A stretch of DNA of 64,000 nucleotides. Source: Roseburia rectibacter (GTDB lineage Bacteria > Bacillota > Clostridia > Lachnospirales > Lachnospiraceae). A program made the translations under genes and the position numbers. The notes under the pieces were generated by a model. The model worked only from the letters and a program-made list of their open reading frames with translations. It searched no databases and was not told where the DNA came from. Shown piece after piece: positions 11,401 through 18,001 of this stretch (its first letter is position 1; each line of letters starts with the position of its first letter). The DNA lies in contig NZ_CP092473.1 in NCBI RefSeq assembly GCF_014287515.2, positions 2,321,001 to 2,385,000 of the forward strand, read 5' to 3'.

Positions 11401-12208
11401 TCCGGTATCTTGATAACAGGGTATTCATAAATGTACCGACTGTTTCTGCTGACTGCTGTGTTTTATCCTGAACTGTTCCTATCATCGCAGCCAACTTATT
11501 AAATGAAACACCCGCCACGTCTGCACTTGAAGCACAATACTTTAATGCGGTTGCTATATCTCCACTGCTTGTTGCCGCTGCCATATCAATAGCAACCATT
11601 GAATCTAATGCCTTATTTACTTCCTCGACAGACATATTAAAACCATTCATGGTCGCTAATAAATCCTCTGTGGCTGCACCAGAATCTATTTGTCCAAGTT
11701 TTGATAGCATAATAGAGTCCTGAATAAGTTTATTTGCTTCGCTCATACTTTTACCGGCACGCAAATAATCATCCGCAGCAGATGAAATATGTGTAGTTGT
11801 ACTCGACAACTGCTTTGCCATGTTATTATATTGTCCCAGAAGATCATATGTAGATTTTCTACTCATATTTGTGGCAACCGATAAATCAGTCACACTCTTA
11901 TCCAGTTCTTTTATACTCTGTTTTGCATTTTTCGATGCAAGATTAATACTCCTTAAAACAGCCAAATACCCTGTCATTGCCAATTTTCCACCAGAAAACG
12001 TATCACTGATGGTATTTTTTAATTTGCCAAATACTGTGTTTGTATTCTTTGCAGAAGTACTAAGACGATTCATCCCCTTTGTGGTCTGATTTATACCGTC
12101 TGCATTGACATCCATGTCAACCTTATATTTTCCTTCTTGTAAATTCTTTAGTTTTTTCTTTGCTTCTTCATCACGCAAATTTACATCTATATTTATTTTC
12201 TTTGCCAT
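5414..12208 (-). CDS. Phage tail tape-measure protein, TP901 type
   Basis: A giant tail-length ruler of 2264 residues. The first 400 residues show the TP901 tape-measure pattern (for example SGDIATALKYCASSADVAG and AIAKAFSGSRQQNRF). A hydrophobic segment lies near 550 (ANPFMIAVTAITIGVAAW), followed by long alanine- and lysine-rich coiled coils and a C-terminal globular part. At about 0.15 nm per residue, an intact protein would set a siphovirus tail near 340 nm. The start is ATG at 12208, with GGAGAAAGGA upstream. Its 3' end stops just before xis, and no distal tail genes follow. The frame is intact over 6.8 kb, which argues against simple decay. Confidence 0.92.
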   Translation of the reverse strand: MAKKINIDVNLRDEEAKKKLKNLQEGKYKVDMDVNADGINQTTKGMNRLSTSAKNTNTVFGKLKNTISDTFSGGKLAMTGYLAVLRSINLASKNAKQSIKELDKSVTDLSVATNMSRKSTYDLLGQYNNMAKQLSSTTTHISSAADDYLRAGKSMSEANKLIQDSIMLSKLGQIDSGAATEDLLATMNGFNMSVEEVNKALDSMVAIDMAAATSSGDIATALKYCASSADVAGVSFNKLAAMIGTVQDKTQQSAETVGTFMNTLLSRYRNVKAGQFVDDDGQDLSDVETILDSVGIKLRETNQEFRDFETVIDEVAKSWNNYSGVQQAAIAKAFSGSRQQNRFIALMEGYNKTLELTEVAANSAGTAVEKFNNSYQNSLEAKQNTLQATFESMIMNSDMGNVYGDILDATTALVKFVDETNLLKGALTGLATFGGIKAFMTIKTGAMEAYVELNKFKNAMDIVKSTNISTAQFDKLLLLSEGLSKSQMKQVLSTNSLTMAQKKQLLMVSGLSEEESVAALQAWKMTAANNGLTASTTSASNAFKGLTMMIKANPFMIAVTAITIGVAAWQKYKQSIEDVKDRIDELSDSISTLESEYKSLKETGSENLTDTEQARLQYLEDRIEREKELKELEEARLIREKYGSNFTDYFDEDNQNAKYSDFREKYLDGMSKVDVTSLAYGIDHDEQNVIDIGSKIDEYKAAQEKIQSYVEQMNRHSSDEQGYIWADELKSQEEDNLEKLIPQLQEEYQNYKEAKYEAETAIDEMTQDLDNPNLTDKDKETIQSWIAQYQDVVKIADYYIGLMRDIPAIPSDTDTNTYHNWYSKLSDDEKELANSDDFKEALEKQKEGLGKAALAANDYDIALQEVKNAQASVANSGDGIETTSFSDTITELSDLQDDLSDLDEAMANIVSDGNVDLSSLDGLIEAFGKLEEAGKNIDTSTVDEAMKSLSDATSIQSAQQALDTLCTEYIKASGILDNLNESNKNLIATRLQGMGVANAEEMVEARLAAQKYATANGCIDLANATWEEISALIAEGDASQETQQYLANLALSKIDVNNIKLDTKADVDNIIAIANAAGASAAQIAALKTALASLSNAKIDKWANSGGGMNSLNLMNPAKLNTPSSGNSKIDQFAKQQQAQKAKDAVQDATDTLAKTLDDIKNGAYNLDASNFYANYSGGSATSKAVNDAAKAAKDAAKDVKEAVAETFDFIENGINRFDKALSKLEDKVGKTSSSFTSRLNAYKEALNATTFGIELLTDDYNKYMQKANEVGLNEDIASAVRGGASNIWDYTDDTVKQQIKDYQSWYDKAQDCLDKIDELKDKQLELTQASIELLITQYEKLATKIENVNDRTEKWISLKESWGFSANTKNYDSMNKNIQKQIDFIIKQDEQLKLLQKTVAKGSEAWYEYNERIDSNKASLIDLKQQMQENATAAAVLAKATADKKTEKYDSQDELYDAKIDNATSAKSKNKLIDKKISNINKTQKAYNTAVSTDNKNLKSAKKTISKFKSTKENKKILASIKKAAKSGKRISQSLLNKASKLNDNGKLYNACVQYNAYLDAKEADKATADLYKETAKQDKATLAKEKFDNISSDYENKISSNEQKKTSLNNKISLAQEQGKQVSAAYYKSLISAEKGEKSKLIKERKKLQKSLNDAVISGSIKKGSDEWFEMVSAINEVTNAIDESTQSIVEFQNALRQLKWDTFDKSMETVKRINSENDYYIDLMSHKDMTDKGTGNFTKYGTATIGLHKTNYDNYLAQADEYQREYNKIMRQIEKGELSTSDENVIQRLRDLQDAHREAKKSAEDELQSIQDLVKQGYEAQTDALSELIDKYKKLKDSELEAYKYQKEIAEKTKTIASLQKQLTAYNGNDSEESRAQIQKLKVQLEEAKNDLKDTQYEKFISDTEDMLDDLMNDYQEFINEKLNDTNNILDEIKTLLGSDIIETIKGLDSNLTNDTKDQIGSSTTNGGDGGQAAKDYVHNTVTNDQNKVNSKTDTSSYNPAKEADIAKKKNEIAQKKKAINEQRQSFQNQIKELESQLKQLYGELNSVENKYQFEKSSTKNKDKLQDLKNNYIEKKSGLNAMIQDVTHNKDVLQQFIADLDKQSAQLDTDLVSLKGYEKGSEHIDKSQLAWTQEDKREMIYRASDGAVLTKLNPGDKVFTNEMTENLWELAKMNPAQMYAGQFTPVTPDFSKSVNNSSNIEVTFGDLVLPDVTNSAEFADSVESVMREAICKNGKTTQCITEAVSAKQLGKNGIGNARLYK

Positions 12209-12224
12209 TTGTTCATCCTTTCTC

Positions 12225-12689
12225 CTAGCTAACATCATATCCACGTCTTTTCATACCTTTTTCTAATACCCGATCCACTCTGTCGGTTTTATCAATTTCT
12301 TCTTGTGTGTTATCCAAAAATGGACGTGGTTGTATAAAATTTCCTGTAAAATCATAGTAAAGATGACTCATTCCTCCATCACCTTCATTAATCAAACCTG
12401 CTAATCCATAACCGTGATTATATGTGCCATAACCATCATTAAACCGAGTCACGTTATCAACTTCTAAATGCATATCTTTTACATATCCAACAATATTTCT
12501 AATGTCATCTATACCGCCGGTACTTCTACGCTCATAAATCTTCGGACTGTATGTACTCAAAACATCCCTGTATACATGTTCCATTTCAATATCACGGACT
12601 TCCTCAAATACTTCCTTTGACAATGTATCTTCTATATCAGACCGCATATCCTTTAGTAACTTATCTATATCATCATAGGTATTTTTCAT
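12225..12689 (-). CDS. HK97 gp10-like tail completion/neck protein
   Basis: 154 residues. The pattern YSPKIYERRSTGGIDD followed by GLAGLINEGDGG and the ending QPRPFLDNTQEEID is typical of HK97 gp10-like proteins at the head-tail junction. It lies 16 bp before the tape-measure start and overlaps the preceding gene by ATGA, so the three are co-translated. The assignment rests on pattern only. Confidence 0.65.
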   Translation of the reverse strand: MKNTYDDIDKLLKDMRSDIEDTLSKEVFEEVRDIEMEHVYRDVLSTYSPKIYERRSTGGIDDIRNIVGYVKDMHLEVDNVTRFNDGYGTYNHGYGLAGLINEGDGGMSHLYYDFTGNFIQPRPFLDNTQEEIDKTDRVDRVLEKGMKRRGYDVS

Positions 12690-13189
12690 GACTCGACCTC
12701 GTATTTATGGTTACAACCTATTCCAAGTCGAACCATCTTGTCAAAGTATCTGCTCACTCCTATCAGATTGTCGATTGCTTTTAATGTCGCATCTGAATTT
12801 ACAACTCTTTTAAAATCTACTGCTAAAATCTCACAACATTTTTTCTGGAAATCTGCATTATTCAAAAGATTAAGCACCACTGCTTTCTTCTCATCTTCTT
12901 CCAAGCTATCGTAATTCTCCGAAATAGTGTCCACGTTAATTCCGGCAGCTACAATATAGCTTCCAGATTCTAAACACTCTTTCAAATCCACTAAATACGC
13001 CTGCAAAAGCTGATAATATGCAATATATGTATCTATACTTTTCATTGTCTTTTCAAACGTTTTATCAGAGTTCATCATACTAAGTACATGCCGCATATCA
13101 ACGGCTTGCATTAAAAATGTTTTCTTTTCGTCATCCAGACTACTAACTGCCTGTAATAAATCATCATATGTATATTTAATTTCTTCCAT
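12686..13189 (-). CDS. Unknown protein in the tail gene cluster
   Basis: 167 residues, helical and acidic, with no motif I recognise. It overlaps the gp10-like gene by 4 bp (ATGA). By position just before the gp10-like and tape-measure genes it could be a tail assembly protein, but the sequence does not show this. Confidence 0.55.
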   Translation of the reverse strand: MEEIKYTYDDLLQAVSSLDDEKKTFLMQAVDMRHVLSMMNSDKTFEKTMKSIDTYIAYYQLLQAYLVDLKECLESGSYIVAAGINVDTISENYDSLEEDEKKAVVLNLLNNADFQKKCCEILAVDFKRVVNSDATLKAIDNLIGVSRYFDKMVRLGIGCNHKYEVES

Positions 13190-13603
13190 CTAATATCCTT
13201 CCCAAGGACTTCTATATCCTTGTATGTCTTATAAATTTCCTGCATTTTTTAATCATAATTTGTACTGTCATCGTTTACAGCACGCAAATAAACCGTTGTA
13301 TAGATTACCGCCACAACAGTATAAATAGAATCCTCGTAATAGATTTTGCCACCAATATTTAATTTTATAGATTTTTTCTCGTGGAATTTTCGATTGAATA
13401 ATCAGAATTATTGGCATTGCGCCATAGAATAATTTTATGAATTTGTAAGATAGTCTTCCAGCTTTGAGAATAATGCCGGATATAAATTGATTTTTCCTAA
13501 TTTGAATCTTGAAAGTACATCTTTGTCAATACCTGTTACATTGGCAATGTAAATCTGCTTTTCCTTCGTAAGTACGTAATCATCTGTACCTTGCCTTTAA
13601 AAA

Positions 13604-13634
13604 AAACATGCCGCCCATCAGGGCGGCACATTTT
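13604..13634 (-). terminator. Terminator of the IS66 operon
   Basis: TGCCGCCC and GGGCGGCA around the loop ATCA, just beyond the tnpC stop, followed on the minus strand by TTTTTTTT. Confidence 0.75.
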
Positions 13635-15279
13635 ATTTCTTCTTTTTGGTTCGAAATCCTTCCGGTAATTCATTTGACCATGGCAAAAGCCGATTTAGAT
13701 CATCCGGCTTTGGAAAAGGTCCCATTTTACGAAGTTCGTCTAATACATAGGAAAGATATACATACGGCTTCAGACCATTCAGCAGGGCTGTTTCTGCGAT
13801 ACTATAAACAACAGCACTGGCATCTGCACCACGGATACTCTTGGCAAACAGCCAATTCCGGCGGCCTACTGCAAAATTTTTGATTGCACGCTCCGCACTA
13901 TTATTATCAATGCTCAGATGCCCATCATCCAAGTACCTGCGAAGATAGTTTTCCTGATTCAGCGTATATAAAATGGCATCACCAATAAGGGAAGATCTGT
14001 CTACAGAATCTTCCATTGAATGCAGCCATTCAAACAGGGCTTCCACTACTGGACGCGACTGCTTCTGGCGTTCCTGATACCGTTTTTCCGGTGTCTTATC
14101 TTTGATCAGTTCCTCTACTTTATACAGGATTCCGATCCTCGTCATTGCCTGATATGCAACTGTTTCTTTCAGCTGCTCCTTTGTGAAATCCTTTTTTAAT
14201 GCCGTGAGTGCAGCATCAAAACGGCGTCTCGCATGGGTAAAGCATCCGGTTACGGTGATGGAATCGTTCAGTCCATGATACGCCTGGTATCCATCACACG
14301 TCAGATATCCATGAAATGTATCTCCAAGGAAGTTTACCGGGTGATATCCGGCACGCGTTCTCTCATAATCAAAGAGAACCATCTGTGGGGCTTCACTGTA
14401 ATGATCTGTCAGATATACCCACATCCAGTTTTGAGATGATCCTTTCTGATCTGGTTCATCAATCACCTGGATCCTGGTTTCATCGCAATGGATGTATCTG
14501 CTCTTTAGGAATTCTTCCTTCATCTGCCCATAAAGCAGTCCCAGATACCGGTCTGCACAGCTGATGATCCAGTTTGCCATTGTTTTTGTTGAAAGATTTA
14601 AGTCATACCTTGCGAATTCCCGTTCCTGTCTTGCCAGCGGCATGCCATTGACATACTTTGCATTCATGATTCCGGCAACCAGCGAAGGTGTAGCAATGCT
14701 TCCCTTGATCAGCGGAAACTCTTTTTCCGGCCGGATCATAGCACCACATTTTGGACAACTGTATACATAGGTTACTTCTTCAACCACTTCAAAGGTGGAG
14801 GGGATGAATTTCAGTCGTTTTACGACTTCTTTTGTGACGACTTTATACTTTGTTCCACAGTCCGGACAATAGCGGTCTTCGCCGGTCAGTTTATATTCGA
14901 TTGTTTCTGTTACTTCGAAATTAGAGAGATCTTCTTCTTTTTTGCCGGTGCGTTTTTTCCGTTTGTGCGATGGAATCACGATTTCCTCTTCAATCTCAGC
15001 AGTATCCATATCTGCATTGACTTCAGCCTCATTAAACAGATCCATCTGTTCATATCCATCTGCGTATTTTTCACTGGAAGAACCGAAACGTCTTCTTTGT
15101 GCAAGCGCAAGACGGTCTGAAAGCATTGCGTTCATAAATTCCAGTTCTTTCTGCTTGTCTTTCAGAAGCTGTACCTCGGTCTCTTTTTTTTGAACCTGAT
15201 TCTGCATGATTCTCATAACTTCCATCATGTTTTCACGGCTCATGTTATTCAGCTGTTCCTCTGTAAAAAACGGATCCAT
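13633..15279 (-). CDS. tnpC: IS66 transposase TnpC
   Basis: 548-residue transposase. Domains in order: N-terminal leucine-zipper-like coil, zinc-binding IS66 part (YCPDCGTKY ... YSCPKCGAMI), and the DDE core with HCDETRIQV, DGYQAYHG and the late DNNSAERAIK. The C-terminal IS66 tail is present. It is the last gene of the IS66 operon, and the frame is complete. Confidence 0.95.
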   Translation of the reverse strand: MDPFFTEEQLNNMSRENMMEVMRIMQNQVQKKETEVQLLKDKQKELEFMNAMLSDRLALAQRRRFGSSSEKYADGYEQMDLFNEAEVNADMDTAEIEEEIVIPSHKRKKRTGKKEEDLSNFEVTETIEYKLTGEDRYCPDCGTKYKVVTKEVVKRLKFIPSTFEVVEEVTYVYSCPKCGAMIRPEKEFPLIKGSIATPSLVAGIMNAKYVNGMPLARQEREFARYDLNLSTKTMANWIISCADRYLGLLYGQMKEEFLKSRYIHCDETRIQVIDEPDQKGSSQNWMWVYLTDHYSEAPQMVLFDYERTRAGYHPVNFLGDTFHGYLTCDGYQAYHGLNDSITVTGCFTHARRRFDAALTALKKDFTKEQLKETVAYQAMTRIGILYKVEELIKDKTPEKRYQERQKQSRPVVEALFEWLHSMEDSVDRSSLIGDAILYTLNQENYLRRYLDDGHLSIDNNSAERAIKNFAVGRRNWLFAKSIRGADASAVVYSIAETALLNGLKPYVYLSYVLDELRKMGPFPKPDDLNRLLPWSNELPEGFRTKKKK

Positions 15280-15425
15280 CCGGCAATCTCCAAACTCTTA
15301 TATGATAATTCCAGTATAGCATAGAAAGTCCAGCTGTTCGAGAAAAATCAACGTTTTACTGTGTAGGAATATATACCGATATCCACAAGTATTTCGTGCT
15401 TTTTGCGAATTGACAAATCCGTTCT

Positions 15426-15779
15426 TTATACAACAATCTTTGGATGTCTTTCTTCAAAAGCTCCCTTCGGAGTAAGTGAAAGGCCATCACACAGCCAATG
15501 CATTTCTTTCAGGGTCACTTTCTGTAATTCATCCGGAGTATCCGGCCAGTGAAAGGAATCTTTGTCAAGCCTCTTCATCAGAATCCAGAAACCGGATCCG
15601 TCCCATTGCAGAATCTTAATAGAAGTCCGCCTGCGGTTGCAGAACGCAAACATGCAGCGCGAATAGGGATCAAGTTTGAATTTTAGCTTGATAATTGCAG
15701 CCAGTCCGTGATAGCTTTTTCTCAGATCGGTAGCTCCACATGCAAGGTAAACGGTTGTGCCACCTGCCAGATCAAGCAT
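15426..15779 (-). CDS. tnpB: IS66 accessory protein TnpB (Orf2)
   Basis: 117 residues with the family signature ATDLRKSYHGLAAIIK and the ending FCNRRRTSIKILQWDGSGFW. It is required with TnpA for IS66 movement; its biochemical role is unsettled. It overlaps tnpA by 8 bp. Confidence 0.93.
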   Translation of the reverse strand: MLDLAGGTTVYLACGATDLRKSYHGLAAIIKLKFKLDPYSRCMFAFCNRRRTSIKILQWDGSGFWILMKRLDKDSFHWPDTPDELQKVTLKEMHWLCDGLSLTPKGAFEERHPKIVV

Positions 15780-16110
15780 GATCTTTCAGCCCCTGGATCA
15801 GAACACGAAAAAATTCCGGCGGGCATTCAGGCATCACTTCAATCCGAATAGCGTTTGTGATAAAAATGCGGACTGGAGACGGGCTGATATTCAAAGTCTC
15901 ATTCTTTGAAATCTCTTTTTCCGTTGGCATTTTTGCAAAAATCATATCTGTATCTGATTGTTCGTCCAATTTTTTCAGCTTGCGCATCCAATAATTCATT
16001 GTAGAGACTGGAACGTGATGTTCCTGACACCATGTTTTGCAAGTCTGCCCACTGGATTGAAATTCATGGATTCGTTCAGACCACAGAGTGATTTTTTCAT
16101 CTTTTTTCAT
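15772..16110 (-). CDS. tnpA: IS66 accessory protein TnpA (Orf1)
   Basis: 112 residues. The N-terminal helix-turn-helix has the pattern SGQTCKTWCQEHHVPVSTMN, which is the IS66 Orf1 DNA-binding part. It is the first gene of the IS66 operon, 85 bp inside the right end, which holds the promoter. Confidence 0.9.
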   Translation of the reverse strand: MKKDEKITLWSERIHEFQSSGQTCKTWCQEHHVPVSTMNYWMRKLKKLDEQSDTDMIFAKMPTEKEISKNETLNISPSPVRIFITNAIRIEVMPECPPEFFRVLIQGLKDHA

Positions 16111-16340
16111 AATGATACAGTTTCCTTCCTTTGTTATGAAAAGAGTGTATCAGAAAAATATAGTTGCTGACAGATACGGATGATTACGTACTTACTTTCC
16201 TTCTGTGTCCGTTTTATTAACAGATCACGTAATTCTTCTTGTGTCAATTTTCAACCTCCTTTGCTATTTTTGTAGATAAAAAAGAAAACCAGTGTAAAAT
16301 CAATCACACTAGCTTTGTCCATAATTCATGCTTCAATATT

Positions 16341-16368
16341 AAAAGAGCAAGGAATTCCTTGCTCTTTT
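16341..16368 (-). terminator. Terminator after the CmdTAC-like trio
   Basis: Perfect palindrome AAAAGAGCAAGGAA and its complement, giving a 14-bp stem with U runs on both strands. It lies 20 bp after the SecB-like stop. Confidence 0.85.
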
Positions 16369-16387
16369 ACATAATAATATGATTTTC

Positions 16388-16777
16388 TTATTCTGTAAAA
16401 TCAATTAATGGTATATGCAATGGCTTTATTCCTGCTTGCATGGTCAACGATGATAAAATAGGTCTTAAATATGATAGCAAAACAGCTCCGCCATTTACTT
16501 TTAACATATTCTCAATATTTTTGATTTCTTTTTCCCACTTAAACTCTGAAACAATACATCCATTAAAATATATTGAATTTTTTAATTCTTTTGAATTTGC
16601 ATCTAATTCGCCAACAGTTAAGGTTAATTTTACTAATGCATTATTTTCATCATTTGACAAAAATGTCTGAACGTTAATTCCAAGTGGTATATCGTCTTCA
16701 CAAGGTATATTATTGTTTATTTCAAAAGATATTTTTTCAATATGCGGATTCTTAAATTGAAACATACTTTTTTTCAT
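16388..16777 (-). CDS. SecB-like chaperone (CmdC-like) of a toxin-antitoxin-chaperone system
   Basis: 129 residues. The C-terminal half matches the SecB fold pattern: a hydrophobic VLLSYLRPILSSLTMQAG at 99-116, then PLHIPLIDF. The N-terminal half has SecB-like strands (ISFEIN, QTFLSN, VKLTLTVGEL). SecB-like chaperones outside general export often stabilise an antitoxin in three-gene TAC systems. Order here is toxin, antitoxin, chaperone, as in HigBA-Rv1957 and CmdTAC. Gram-positive bacteria generally lack the export SecB, which favours the TAC role. ATG follows AAGGAG. Confidence 0.7.
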   Translation of the reverse strand: MKKSMFQFKNPHIEKISFEINNNIPCEDDIPLGINVQTFLSNDENNALVKLTLTVGELDANSKELKNSIYFNGCIVSEFKWEKEIKNIENMLKVNGGAVLLSYLRPILSSLTMQAGIKPLHIPLIDFTE

Positions 16778-16791
16778 ATAAAAACTCCTTA

Positions 16792-17100
16792 TTATGCAGC
16801 CTTATTGATTACGGTGTCACTATCAACTACAGACATCAAACAATCATAGTAATCCTCTTTGGCTACGCGACAATAGTAATCGTTTTTATTATCAACAAAA
16901 AAATCGTTTTCCATAGCAATAGGAATTTTCATAGATTCGGAGACAATACATTTTTCAACTACAGTGTGAATATATGGTTCATTCATAATATCATTCATCG
17001 AAAATTCTATGTCTTTATAATAATCTTTATCATCACTATTGATTATTTCTATATCATATCGTTTGCATAATTCGCGCGTTTCATTTTCATTATATAACAT
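16792..17100 (-). CDS. Candidate antitoxin of the CmdTAC-like trio
   Basis: 102 residues, acidic, and not recognised by family. It lies between a likely ADP-ribosyltransferase toxin (stop 4 bp upstream) and a SecB-like chaperone (start 14 bp downstream), so antitoxin is the natural reading. The C-terminal stretch CLMSVVDSDTVINKAA is a candidate chaperone-binding tail by analogy to other TAC antitoxins. The start is ATG at 17100 with GGAGGG eight bases upstream. Confidence 0.6.
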   Translation of the reverse strand: MLYNENETRELCKRYDIEIINSDDKDYYKDIEFSMNDIMNEPYIHTVVEKCIVSESMKIPIAMENDFFVDNKNDYYCRVAKEDYYDCLMSVVDSDTVINKAA

Positions 17101-17104
17101 ATAT

Positions 17105-17647
17105 TTACCCTCCATTAATAGATAATATTTTTATAAGGTTAGGGTTTCTTACACATATTTGTCGCCTTTTCTTTGTATCAATTTTAAATCCAGCCATATT
17201 TATAATATCATGTTCAAATTCAAATGACAATATAGACAGATTATTTTTTATGCAATACAAATCACAAAAAAATTTTTTCTTTTGATTATTGTTTTTAAAA
17301 TTTGGTCTAGGTAATTTATTTTTTCTTATTTCTTTCATATAGTTTTTACAAAATGAATCAAGTTTATTCATATCATTGTTTAGATTCGCATACTGATTCA
17401 TATCACACTTTAATTCACATTCTATAATGCAATCTTTTATAATAGAAGTTGTACCAACATTCCACCATTTCGCATTTTCAATATTATCCCAAAAATAAAC
17501 ACCGAACCCAAGCCAATCATCATCTTTGTTACTTGGTTCAAAACCATTCTTTTTTATACTTTCAACATACATATATAAAGTTTTATGATAACCAATCTCT
17601 TTATATTCATCTTTGGGATTATATAAAATAGAAAATTTACCTTCCAA
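17105..17647 (-). CDS. Candidate ADP-ribosyltransferase toxin (CmdT-like)
   Basis: 180 residues. It shows the ADP-ribosyltransferase layout: H21 in EIGYHKTLYMY, then DDDWLGFGVYFWDNIENAKW with Y51, and later acidic residues in SFEFEHD (143-145). This corresponds to the H-Y-E type NAD-binding pattern as in DUF3990-like and related ART proteins. The start is TTG at 17647 because GGTGGTG lies just before it. It is followed by a small antitoxin-like gene and a SecB-like gene. In E. coli CmdTAC the toxin modifies mRNA after phage infection; here the target is inferred only by analogy. Confidence 0.65.
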   Translation of the reverse strand: MEGKFSILYNPKDEYKEIGYHKTLYMYVESIKKNGFEPSNKDDDWLGFGVYFWDNIENAKWWNVGTTSIIKDCIIECELKCDMNQYANLNNDMNKLDSFCKNYMKEIRKNKLPRPNFKNNNQKKKFFCDLYCIKNNLSILSFEFEHDIINMAGFKIDTKKRRQICVRNPNLIKILSINGG

Positions 17648-17662
17648 AATTTCACCACCCAA

Positions 17663-18001
17663 TCATTAGCATTTAATATTCTCATTATAGACCAATAATT
17701 GACAGATGTCTACATTTTTAATTTCGCAGACAGACCTAGTTTGAAGTCAGCCTGTCCGCTCAATCATTGTTTTGTTTGAATACACTCGGTACTCTACCAA
17801 CACACTGCTGTTTGAGGACAATGTATCAGCTAATTTGTTAAATTGCTTAGATTTAACTTTTAAACATGGAAAATGGAAATGAAGTTTCCCACGCACTACT
17901 CAGCCTACGGTCTTTTCATGCACAGATCTCTTTCCATAAGGAGATGTTCTAAACGCTTGTTTTTTGTTGCATTATAACAGTTTTCGCATAATTTTCCATT
18001 G
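17663..18001 (-). other. Leader or small RNA region upstream of the CmdTAC-like trio
   Basis: About 340 bp with no ORF. An extended minus-10, TGTTATAAT, lies at 17971-17979 on the minus strand, so a transcript would run about 320 nt before the toxin gene. The transcribed part contains ATGGAAA...TTTCCAT and GGAAACTTCATTTCC stem-loops. It could be a long leader or a separate RNA. Confidence 0.45.

Larger units (their letters stand above)
13568..16195 (-). mobile_element. IS66-family insertion sequence, complete
   Basis: 2628 bp. Both ends begin GTAAGTACGTAATCATC (left 13568, right 16195 read inward) and the match continues for about 24 bp with two differences. The 8-bp target duplication TTTCCTTC is at 13560-13567 and 16196-16203. 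The three IS66 genes tnpA, tnpB and tnpC are in normal order and intact, so the element looks recent and active. The clean duplication means the insertion did not itself delete flanking DNA. Confidence 0.95.
13435..16247 (-). pseudogene. Small HTH-like gene split by IS66
   Basis: Removing IS66 and one copy of the 8-bp duplication joins 16247-16196 to 13559-13435 in one frame of 58 codons. It starts TTG at 16247 with AAAGGAGG upstream and reads TQEELRDLLIKR, then KQIYIANVTGIDKDVLSRFK, ending LFSKLEDYLTNS. The middle looks like a helix-turn-helix (IANVTGIDKDVLSRFKLGK). It was probably a small DNA-binding regulator. Now interrupted. Confidence 0.8.

Noticed and set aside
5460..12089. Many plus-strand frames opposite the tape-measure gene
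   Set aside because: Antisense frames in a long biased gene; no ribosome sites, Ser/Phe-rich nonsense composition.
13401..13600. A truncated tail gene next to the IS66 left end
   Set aside because: The frame continues on the far side of IS66 as a 58-codon HTH-like gene with its own ribosome site, not a tail gene.
13190..16250. IS66 as the cause of the missing head genes
   Set aside because: The 8-bp duplication is intact and the split gene can be rebuilt exactly, so this copy caused no deletion.
16388..17662. HigBA-type toxin-antitoxin
   Set aside because: The first protein has ART-like motifs rather than the small RelE/HigB RNase fold, and the second lacks a helix-turn-helix.
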